Below, one piece after another: positions 33,715 to 39,881 of a DNA stretch of 39,881 nt (positions within the stretch are counted from its first letter, which is position 1; every line of letters starts with the position of its first letter). The stretch spans positions 1 through 39,881 of the forward strand of contig SPMW01000014.1 of NCBI GenBank assembly GCA_009827235.1, read 5' to 3'. Below the pieces are notes generated by a model. That model had not been told where the DNA came from, made no database searches, and saw only the letters and a list, made by a program, of their open reading frames with translations. The DNA comes from Candidatus Campylobacter infans (GTDB taxonomy: Bacteria; Campylobacterota; Campylobacteria; Campylobacterales; Campylobacteraceae). Both the position numbers and the translations under genes were made by a program.

Positions 33715-33853
33715 CGCCAAATTAAAAGGCAAATTTTAAATTAAAGCTAAACTATCAAAAATATAAATAGATTTTATTAAATATGCTAAATTAAAATTTA
33801 AAGCGGGCTTTTAAAAAATAATTTTTAATTTTATCGCTTAAATTTAATATGTC

Positions 33854-33871
33854 TAGCCCCGTGCGGGGCTA
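33854..33871. terminator. Hairpin between convergent aroE and ppk2
   Basis: TAGCCCC-GTGC-GGGGCTA is a seven-pair stem with five GC pairs in an otherwise AT-only gap. It lies between two convergent genes, so it may serve both. No U tract follows on either strand. Confidence 0.5.
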
Positions 33872-33932
33872 ATTCACAAAAAGACAAATTGTAAAAAAGA
33901 AATTTTAAAAAGCCCTAAGTTAAAGAATAAAA

Positions 33933-34787
33933 TTATTTTGCTTTATTTTCTATCTTTTTTAAGCCCTCGTTGCGAAGATTTTTACTCATTATGGCAATTT
34001 CTTCGGAGCCTGTTTTTACAAGATTAGGGTTACATTCTAGCTCTTTTTTGCTGATTTTTTTAGGATAATCAATGCGAGAGAGAATAGAGCGAATTGTATT
34101 TAAGCGCGCTTTTTTCTTATCATCACTAACTATTATAGTCCAAGGCGCAAAATCAGTGTTTGAGGCTAAAAGCATAGAGTATTTTGCTAGGGTGTATTGA
34201 TCCCAAAGTTGCTGGCTTTTGCTATCTACTGGTGATAATTTATATTGTTTTAGTGGGTCGTCTTTTCTGCTATCAAAACGGCGTTTTTGCTCTTCTTTGG
34301 TTACTGAAAAATAAAATTTATATAAAATTATGCCTGAATTTACTAGCATTTCTTCAAGCTTTGGCACTTGGTGCAAGAACATATTATGCTCTTCATTAGT
34401 ACAAAAGCCCATCACAGGCTCAACGCCACCTCTATTATACCAGCTTCTATCAAAAATTACGATTTCCCCAGCTGCTGGCAAATGCTGAATATATCGTTGA
34501 AAATACCACTGCGTGCGCTCAATATTGCTTGGCTTATCAAGTGCTACAACGCGACATCCGCGCGGATTTATATGCTCGATTATGCGCTTAATCGTGCCAC
34601 CTTTGCCAGCTGCATCGCGCCCTTCTGTTAAGATTAAAACTTTCAAGCCTTTTTCTTTTATATGCGCTTGTAATTTTAATAATTCAATTTGTAATTTTAT
34701 TAGCTCTTTTTCGTATTTAAGCTTTTTCTTTTTTACTTTGATGGTAACATATTTGCTTTCATTGTCTTTTGTAAGCTCACTAGCCAT
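33933..34787 (-). CDS. ppk2: Polyphosphate kinase 2
   Basis: PPK2 transfers phosphate between polyphosphate and nucleoside diphosphates, usually forming GTP or ATP from polyphosphate. The 284-residue one-domain protein has Walker A EGRDAAGKGGTIKR near 56-69, the lid segment PSNIERTQWYFQRYIQHLP, and Walker B IVIFDRSWYNRGGVE near 109-123. The ATG follows AAAAAGGAGAGGTT. It is divergent from dsbD, as with Cj0604/Cj0603c in C. jejuni, from memory. Confidence 0.95.
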   Translation of the reverse strand: MASELTKDNESKYVTIKVKKKKLKYEKELIKLQIELLKLQAHIKEKGLKVLILTEGRDAAGKGGTIKRIIEHINPRGCRVVALDKPSNIERTQWYFQRYIQHLPAAGEIVIFDRSWYNRGGVEPVMGFCTNEEHNMFLHQVPKLEEMLVNSGIILYKFYFSVTKEEQKRRFDSRKDDPLKQYKLSPVDSKSQQLWDQYTLAKYSMLLASNTDFAPWTIIVSDDKKKARLNTIRSILSRIDYPKKISKKELECNPNLVKTGSEEIAIMSKNLRNEGLKKIENKAK

Positions 34788-34818
34788 AACCTCTCCTTTT
34801 TAGTGAAAAAATTTTAAC

Positions 34819-34824
34819 ATTTTA
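34819..34824 (-). promoter_or_regulatory. Probable ppk2 -10 element
   Basis: Minus-strand TGCTAAAAT holds TAAAAT with an extended TG, 31 bases before the ppk2 ATG. Confidence 0.5.
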
Positions 34825-34854
34825 GCACGATTTACTGAAAATTTGGCAAAAATT

Positions 34855-34860
34855 TATAAA
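34855..34860 (+). promoter_or_regulatory. Possible dsbD -10 element
   Basis: TATAAA (reading on as TATAAAAT) lies 25 bases before the dsbD ATG behind AT-rich DNA. The ATG itself follows AAAAAGGATAAAA. Confidence 0.45.
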
Positions 34861-34885
34861 ATTAGCCCTTTTAAAAAGGATAAAA

Positions 34886-36592
34886 ATGAAAATTTTAAAA
34901 TTTATTTTATTGTATTTTGCGATTTTTACTAGCTTTATATTAGCTGCGCCAGTAGATAAAGATAAGGCTTTTGAAATTTCGCTCTCATCTGCAACTAGCG
35001 GATTTGAAGCTACAATAAATATCGATAAAAGCGTGTATTTATACGCTGATAAATTAAAATTTTATGCCAACTCAAAAGAAATAAATGCTTTTTTAGATTT
35101 TCCAAAAATCACGCAAAAAGACGGCGAGAATGTGATTTTAAATAGTTTTAAAATTTTTATCCCGCTTGGACTTTTATATAATTATGCTGATGAAAATCTA
35201 GATTTATTGATAAATTATCAAGGTTGCTCGCTTGATGGTTTTTGTTATTCGCCCTTACAAAGTAGCTTTAAATTAAACTTAAAAACATCATTTATCACGC
35301 CCATTTCGCTAAATACTCCGCTTGAAAATGCTTCAAATTTTGAAATTTTAACAAAATCAAATGACGAGCAAATCGCCGATAGCTTTAATGAGCTTAGCGC
35401 GTTTTGGGTGATTGTTAGCTTTTTTGGTTATGGATTGTTGCTATCATTTACGCCTTGCGTGCTACCGATGCTACCTGTGCTAAGTGCCATTATAATAGCA
35501 AAAACTAGCAAGCAAAAAAGCCTAAAAACCGCTCTTTTAGCAAGTTTGAGCTATGTATTGGCGATGGCTTTAACTAATGCGATTTTTGGCGTGATTGCAG
35601 CAAGTGCTGGCAGCGGGCTAAATGCTTGGCTACAAAGCAATGTCGTAATAATCATCACAAGCGCGGTTTTTGCGATTTTAGGGCTTTTGATGTTTTTAAC
35701 GCATAATTTTAAAATTCCAAATTTTTTAAATAATTTTGTAGATGAAAAAATAAAAGCTAGCTCAGGTTATGCGGGCATTGCCTTAATGGGCGCGCTTAGT
35801 GCTTTGGTGCTTAGTCCTTGCGTGGCCGCTCCCTTGGCTGGTGCCTTGCTTTATATAGCAAATAGTGCTGATATTTTGCTTGGCGGGCTGGCTTTATTTT
35901 TCCTTGGGCTTGGTATGGGCGCGCCATTAATCGCGCTTGGTTTTGGGGTTAAAATTTTGCCTCGCCCTGGCGAATGGATGGTTAAAATTTCGCAACTTTT
36001 TGGCTTTATTATGCTTGGTTTTGCCTTGTGGATGTTATCTAGGATTTTTGATGAAATTTTAATTTTTGCTGGGATTTTATGCGTGTTTGCGGCTGTAATT
36101 TTGGGTGCTTTTGATGAAGCTCTAAGTCTGGCACAAAAAGCCTTTAAAGCTTTTTGCGTGGTGATTTTGATTTTTGGTGCGGGTTTTATTTTGCTTTTTA
36201 TGTTTAAAGAATTTGGAGCGGATAATTTAAATAAAATTTCATACCCTAGCCAAGCTCGCATGCAAAAAATTAGCACTCTTGCTCAGCTAAACACAGCTAT
36301 CCAAAACTCACAAAAGCCCGTTATAGCGGAGTTTTGGGCATCGTGGTGTGTTAATTGTAAAAATTTTGAAAAAGAAGTTTTAAGCGATAGCGAGGTTAAA
36401 AATGCCTTAGAAAACTTTACTTTAATTAAAGTTGATGTAAGCAAGGCAGATAATGCGAGCAAAGAACTTTTAGAAAATTTTAAACTTTTTGGGCCGCCGG
36501 CTTTGATTTTTTTTGAGAATAAAACACAAAAACTAAAAATCACAGGTGAAGTAAATAAAATGAAATTTTTAGAAATTTTAAATAAATTTTAA
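34886..36592 (+). CDS. dsbD: Thiol:disulfide interchange protein DsbD
   Basis: DsbD passes electrons from cytoplasmic thioredoxin to periplasmic thiol proteins, including those for cytochrome c and isomerase DsbC/G. The 568-residue protein has a signal peptide (1-20), an N-terminal periplasmic domain with paired cysteines in YQGCSLDGFCYSP, a membrane core of about eight helices with key cysteines in SFTPCVLPMLP and LSPCVAAPLAG, and a C-terminal thioredoxin domain with FWASWCVNCKNF. All three cysteine pairs are intact and length matches E. coli DsbD. It is transcribed alone. Confidence 0.95.
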   Translation: MKILKFILLYFAIFTSFILAAPVDKDKAFEISLSSATSGFEATINIDKSVYLYADKLKFYANSKEINAFLDFPKITQKDGENVILNSFKIFIPLGLLYNYADENLDLLINYQGCSLDGFCYSPLQSSFKLNLKTSFITPISLNTPLENASNFEILTKSNDEQIADSFNELSAFWVIVSFFGYGLLLSFTPCVLPMLPVLSAIIIAKTSKQKSLKTALLASLSYVLAMALTNAIFGVIAASAGSGLNAWLQSNVVIIITSAVFAILGLLMFLTHNFKIPNFLNNFVDEKIKASSGYAGIALMGALSALVLSPCVAAPLAGALLYIANSADILLGGLALFFLGLGMGAPLIALGFGVKILPRPGEWMVKISQLFGFIMLGFALWMLSRIFDEILIFAGILCVFAAVILGAFDEALSLAQKAFKAFCVVILIFGAGFILLFMFKEFGADNLNKISYPSQARMQKISTLAQLNTAIQNSQKPVIAEFWASWCVNCKNFEKEVLSDSEVKNALENFTLIKVDVSKADNASKELLENFKLFGPPALIFFENKTQKLKITGEVNKMKFLEILNKF

Positions 36593-36615
36593 AGCATTTA
36601 TTATTTTTTTTGTGC

Positions 36616-36621
36616 TAGAAT
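36616..36621 (+). promoter_or_regulatory. Probable fliW -10 element
   Basis: TGCTAGAAT after a T run carries TAGAAT with an extended TG, 27 bases before the fliW ATG. No sigma-54 or sigma-28 site was seen. Confidence 0.5.
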
Positions 36622-36648
36622 TGCGAAATTTTTGCTAAGGAGAGAGTG

Positions 36649-37449
36649 ATGACTTTCAGTGTTAAAAGCCCGATTTTAGGTTTTGAAGATATTAAAACAG
36701 TAGAGATTGAACCGCTTGAAAATGGATTTTTTAAAATTAGCTCAAAAGAGCGTGATGAGGGCAAAGAGTCTGTGTCTTTTACCGTAGTAAATCCATATGT
36801 GATTCGCCCTGATTATGATTTTGAGTTGCCTACGCCTTATCAAGTTTTAATGGATATAGACGATAATAGTGGCTTAGAGGTTTATAATATGGTAATGTTA
36901 AGCAAAACCATAGAAGATTCAGGTGTAAATTTCTTAGCGCCGATAGTTTGTAATGTAAAAAACAAAACCCTAAGCCAGGTTGTTTTGGAGCCAAAATTTT
37001 ATCCACAATACGGCCAAGCAGAGCGCATAGGCGCGATTGTAAATAAAGATGTTTATGTGGTAAAAGGGCCGATTTTAGGCTTTGAAGATATCACAAAAGT
37101 AGAAATAACCCCGCTTGATAAGTTTTTTGTAACTATGAAAAGCAAGCAAAGCAACGATGAGCATAAAAACACAAGCTTTACCTTAATTAATCCTTACATT
37201 TTGCGCCCTGATTATAGCTTTGATGTGCCTACTCCATACCAAGTTTTATTAGAAATCCACGATAAAAGCGAACTAAGAGTATATAATATGGTAATGCTAA
37301 ATAAAACCATAGAAGAATCAGGCGTAAATTTCTTAGCACCGATAGTTTGTAATGCAAGAAACAATCTAATGGCGCAAATCGTGCTAGATCCAAAAGATTA
37401 TGTAGAATATAGCCAGGCTGAAAAAATATCTAAATTTTTAGGCAAATAA
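36649..37449 (+). CDS. fliW: FliW flagellar assembly factor, tandem two-domain form
   Basis: FliW binds flagellin and the RNA-binding protein CsrA; free FliW takes CsrA off flagellin mRNA, matching flagellin synthesis to export. FliW is normally about 130-150 residues. This 266-residue protein holds two complete copies. Copy 1 starts at residue 5 (VKSPILGFEDI), copy 2 at residue 138 (VKGPILGFEDI). Both have the marks NPY-x2-RPDY, PTPYQVL, VYNMVML, KTIE-x-SGVNFLAPIVCN and QAE. By hand count about 75 of 127 aligned positions are identical, and the DNA around NMVML to IVCN is almost the same in both. No stop or restart separates the copies. I chose ATG at 36649, six bases after AGGAG; a GTG lies one codon earlier. 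The first pseudopilin gene starts one base after its stop. Confidence 0.93.
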   Translation: MTFSVKSPILGFEDIKTVEIEPLENGFFKISSKERDEGKESVSFTVVNPYVIRPDYDFELPTPYQVLMDIDDNSGLEVYNMVMLSKTIEDSGVNFLAPIVCNVKNKTLSQVVLEPKFYPQYGQAERIGAIVNKDVYVVKGPILGFEDITKVEITPLDKFFVTMKSKQSNDEHKNTSFTLINPYILRPDYSFDVPTPYQVLLEIHDKSELRVYNMVMLNKTIEESGVNFLAPIVCNARNNLMAQIVLDPKDYVEYSQAEKISKFLGK

Positions 37450-37450
37450 A

Positions 37451-38170
37451 ATGAAAAAAGCTATTTCTTTATTAGAATTGCTATTAGCGATAATTGTAGT
37501 AGGTATAGGTGCTAGCGCCATACCGCCTATTGTTATGGCAACGACTAAGGCAAATGAACAAACCATTCTTTCAGAGGTTGTAACCTCTACTAGAATAATG
37601 ATTGATGAGCTTTTATTAGAGCCTTATAATAGCGTTTTGGCAAATGGCTTTACAGGCAAAAGTGGTGCCACGCTATATACAGGCATTGTAAAAACGGTAG
37701 ATTGCGCTGATGATACAAGTTGCGATAGCAAAGATAGGCGTTTTAATAAAAATGCTACTCAGTATTTTTCTCGTAGCTTGGCTGTAAATAGTAGTGGCGA
37801 ATTTGTAAAGGCTGAAAATTTAGCTAGCAAATCAGGCGAGGCAAATACGCCCGGCTCAGCAAATTATGCATTAGGATTAAACAATAGAAAAAATGCCGTT
37901 GAAAGAAGCATAGACACAGGCACTGGCAATAGAAATCTTATAAAATTTAAAAGCCTAGCAAAGGCTAGTTTTTTAGAAATTACTGGCGATACTGCCGATA
38001 ATAAATCAGAATTAAATGTAACCTTTGATCTTAGCAATACAGGCGATGCCGCAAAAAATGTAATGGTTGTAGATGTAAATTCTAGCTTTGATAATAACAG
38101 CAAAATCGGCGGTGTAGAAAATGTTATTCTTTATGGTTTTGCGTTTAATATCTCAGAAGAATCAAAATAG
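37451..38170 (+). CDS. Type II secretion/competence pseudopilin (first)
   Basis: This 239-residue protein has a short basic leader and a prepilin motif: MKKA, then ISLLELLLAIIVVGIGASAI. Cleavage would follow A4, with glutamate at +5 of the mature protein. The rest is a soluble domain with a cysteine pair in DCADDTSCDSKD near residue 84, suggesting a disulfide. Such minor pseudopilins serve type II secretion, type IV pili or DNA uptake. In C. jejuni ctsT and another small protein gene lie near fliW (Cj1075-Cj1078, from memory), which favours transformation. It starts one base after fliW. Confidence 0.8.
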   Translation: MKKAISLLELLLAIIVVGIGASAIPPIVMATTKANEQTILSEVVTSTRIMIDELLLEPYNSVLANGFTGKSGATLYTGIVKTVDCADDTSCDSKDRRFNKNATQYFSRSLAVNSSGEFVKAENLASKSGEANTPGSANYALGLNNRKNAVERSIDTGTGNRNLIKFKSLAKASFLEITGDTADNKSELNVTFDLSNTGDAAKNVMVVDVNSSFDNNSKIGGVENVILYGFAFNISEESK

Positions 38171-38178
38171 GTAAAATT

Positions 38179-39198
38179 ATGAAAAACAAATACAAAAAAA
38201 ATAAGTTAATTTCAGCTTTTACTATGATAGAGCTGATTTTAGTGATATTGATTTTAGGCATAGTAGGCAGTCTAGGCTCTGAAATTTTAAGCGTTTTGTA
38301 TAATAATTATTATTGGACAGCAAAAACTCAGCGCTTAGAAGCCCAAGCAAATCTAGCAGCAGATATCGTAGCAGCTAGGTTAAAGCACCGCATTCCACAA
38401 ACAACAGCCGCGCTTGATAAAAACAATAAATACAAATCAGTAAATGGAGCCCAAGATAGCGATCTTATTTTTTATCTTAAAGCTTATGAATTAGAGCGCC
38501 GCGATTTTGACGCTTGGAAAGATACTTCTCTTTATCCAAAAGAGCCACGCGTAAGCGGATATATAAATAAATTAGAAGATAAATCTAATAAAGCAGGTGA
38601 TAAATACACCGATACCATCACAATCACTAGCGATGATAGCAGATTTAATGGTTTAGGTGAATATACTATATTTTTTAATGACGATTCAGCTATATTTTAT
38701 AAGCCAAAAAAAGCAGCAGGTAGCGCAAATGAGGATTTATATTTAAAGGCTTATTATGAAAAAAATCAGCCGTTTTTTTATGGGTGTAGTAATGGGAGCA
38801 TAGCATATCCTACTCATCAGGCTGGCACAATTACTATAACTAGAAGTGGTTGTGATTTAGATAATGGCGATAAGGTTCGCCCAAGCAGAGCTGGCTCTTT
38901 GTATCGTTATTCTTTTTCAAAAGAAGTAAATAAAATTGTTTTTGAATCAACAAAAACACTTGGCACCACTAAGCTTGGAACTTTAAAATTAGAAGTTTTA
39001 GAAGCCACGAAAAGTAAAGTAGCCCAAGGCAAAACCTACACCCTAGCTCGTAATGTAAGTGCTTTTTCTTTTACTTCATTAAGTGCGGATCCGCATTTTG
39101 CTAGTGGTATAGTATTTAAAATTTGCGTCTATGATAATGAAAAAAACGATCTTAGCGGAGTAGAACACGAAGTATGTCAAACTAGGATAGTCCAATGA
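38179..39198 (+). CDS. Type II secretion/competence pseudopilin (second)
   Basis: This 339-residue protein has a 13-residue basic leader ending in ISA, then FTMIELILVILILGIVGSL, a standard class III signal with glutamate at +5 (E18) and alanine at -1. The large C-terminal part is hydrophilic with cysteines near residues 211, 228, 324 and 335 that may form disulfides. The size suggests a PilW-, GspJ-like minor pseudopilin, but no finer call is possible. It begins eight bases after the previous gene and overlaps the next by four. Confidence 0.8.
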   Translation: MKNKYKKNKLISAFTMIELILVILILGIVGSLGSEILSVLYNNYYWTAKTQRLEAQANLAADIVAARLKHRIPQTTAALDKNNKYKSVNGAQDSDLIFYLKAYELERRDFDAWKDTSLYPKEPRVSGYINKLEDKSNKAGDKYTDTITITSDDSRFNGLGEYTIFFNDDSAIFYKPKKAAGSANEDLYLKAYYEKNQPFFYGCSNGSIAYPTHQAGTITITRSGCDLDNGDKVRPSRAGSLYRYSFSKEVNKIVFESTKTLGTTKLGTLKLEVLEATKSKVAQGKTYTLARNVSAFSFTSLSADPHFASGIVFKICVYDNEKNDLSGVEHEVCQTRIVQ

Positions 39199-39671
39199 AA
39201 AAAGCTTTTTCTTTAATTTTAGCTATTATATTTATACTAGCAATAGCAAGCATTGGTGCGCTAAGTTTTAGCATATCTAGCGCAGGCGCACAAACTACCA
39301 CAAAGCAATACATGCACGAGCAAACCGAATTATTATCTCAAGGCGCGATAGAATATGCCATTTTACGCATTCAACAAACCGATTTTGCCCAAGCAGGCAA
39401 ATGCATAAACAAAATAACAACAAACCTAAAACCTAAATCTACCGATCCCAAACAAGCAAAAATAACCTTCATATCTACGCTAAGAATCACTTATATAGGC
39501 GAAAAGAATTTATTAACATCTGCTGGTTGTAGCTCTATCATAGAAGACACCACAGCTAATAAGCAAAAAATAAAAGCGGTGATAATTAGAGGGCGCACTT
39601 GTAGCACTACAAATGGCGCAGATTGCGATGAAGAAGTAGCCCATTCATTTAGCACTACGCAAATTCCATAA
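39195..39671 (+). CDS. Pseudopilin-like protein without Glu5 (third)
   Basis: This 158-residue protein starts MKKA then FSLILAIIFILAIASIGALS. It resembles a class III signal with alanine at -1 and Phe at +1, but leucine stands at +5 where pseudopilins have glutamate. GspK and PilX-type tip pseudopilins have the same loss. The body has cysteines near residues 69, 112, 132 and 139. The start overlaps the preceding stop by four bases (ATGA), and a hairpin follows the stop, closing the operon. Confidence 0.75.
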   Translation: MKKAFSLILAIIFILAIASIGALSFSISSAGAQTTTKQYMHEQTELLSQGAIEYAILRIQQTDFAQAGKCINKITTNLKPKSTDPKQAKITFISTLRITYIGEKNLLTSAGCSSIIEDTTANKQKIKAVIIRGRTCSTTNGADCDEEVAHSFSTTQIP

Positions 39672-39676
39672 TCTTG

Positions 39677-39720
39677 TGGCTTTGGCTATTAGCTAGAGCC
39701 ATAAATTTTATCTCTTTTAT
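39677..39720 (+). terminator. Terminator of the fliW-pseudopilin operon
   Basis: TGGCTTTGGCT (39677-39687) pairs with AGCTAGAGCCA (39691-39701) over eleven positions, two of them G-U, around the three-base loop ATT. A T-rich tail (TAAATTTTATCTCTTTTAT) follows. It begins five bases after the last pseudopilin stop. Confidence 0.6.
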
Positions 39721-39881
39721 AATCTCATTTTATTAAGCGCGTTTTGTGTAAATTTTAAAATTTATTATTTATAAAGAGCAAATAATCTTAAAAGATATCT
39801 TTAAAATATAAAAGAAAGTTTAAAATTTAAATGCGTAAATTTTTAATGCCAATTTTAAGATTTAAAATTTTAACGGCGGTT
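39721..39881. other. AT-rich tail without a gene
   Basis: Nothing recognisable is seen after the terminator; the stretch is AT-rich with several AAATTTTAA-type motifs, and the window ends there. Confidence 0.6.

Noticed and set aside
33854..33871. Small regulatory RNA gene between aroE and ppk2
   Set aside because: Only one short hairpin and no promoter-like element; a shared terminator explains it better.
36649..37449. Two adjacent fliW genes split by an unnoticed stop
   Set aside because: The frame is open through the join at residues 130-138, and no second start with ribosome binding site is seen there.

Overview
The window looks like chromosomal DNA from a member of the genus Campylobacter (Campylobacterota) outside the C. 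jejuni group. It is AT-rich, has AAATTTTAA-type motifs in nearly every gap, and contains many gene blocks whose order matches my memory of C. jejuni: radical SAM-hemE; asd-flgR-flgQ-flgP; rpsF-ssb-rpsR; the coaX-to-aroE block (Cj0394c to Cj0405); ppk2/dsbD back to back; and fliW beside transformation pseudopilins. Family names come from reading motifs by eye and synteny from memory; no search was run.

Layout. 1-892: gene-free, repeat-rich, odd composition. 893-6173 (minus): radical SAM protein, hemE, asd, then the motility operon flgP-flgQ-flgR behind a good sigma-54 promoter. 6324-7462 (plus): flavodoxin and luxS. 7603-8397 (minus): M48 lipoprotein protease. 8514-11231 (plus): mannose-1-phosphate guanylyltransferase and a class V PLP enzyme. 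11399-11857: atpE and tRNA-Leu(GAG). 11917-15362 (minus): miaA, rpsR, ssb, rpsF, holA. 15507-18091 (plus): a three-gene cassette of amino-acid adenylating enzyme, carrier protein and AAC(3)-like acyltransferase. 18126-21598 (minus): YkgJ-type protein, RNase R, HDOD protein. 21769-25954 (minus): membrane phosphoesterase, short-form hisG, coaX, a small unknown protein, a lipoprotein and a membrane-anchored protein. 26195-32796 (plus): long, tightly packed run gatC, pilT, cvpA, fur, lysS, glyA, DUF1882, SPOR; then aroE. 33933-34787 (minus): ppk2. 34886-36592: dsbD. 36649-39671: a tandem two-domain FliW followed at once by three pseudopilin-like genes, closed by a hairpin.

How it works together. 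Most of the window is housekeeping. Four places stand out: (1) a FliW protein made of two complete FliW domains, where FliW is normally one domain; (2) a sigma-54 promoter in front of an operon that encodes the sigma-54 activator FlgR, which here ends without a DNA-binding domain, suggesting an autoregulatory flagellar loop; (3) the adenylation/carrier/acyltransferase cassette, on the strand opposite to both flanking operons, probably for aminoacylating an amino sugar; (4) pilT plus pseudopilins, pointing to a retractable type IV pilus or DNA-uptake machine. No insertion sequence, prophage, CRISPR array or rRNA was seen.
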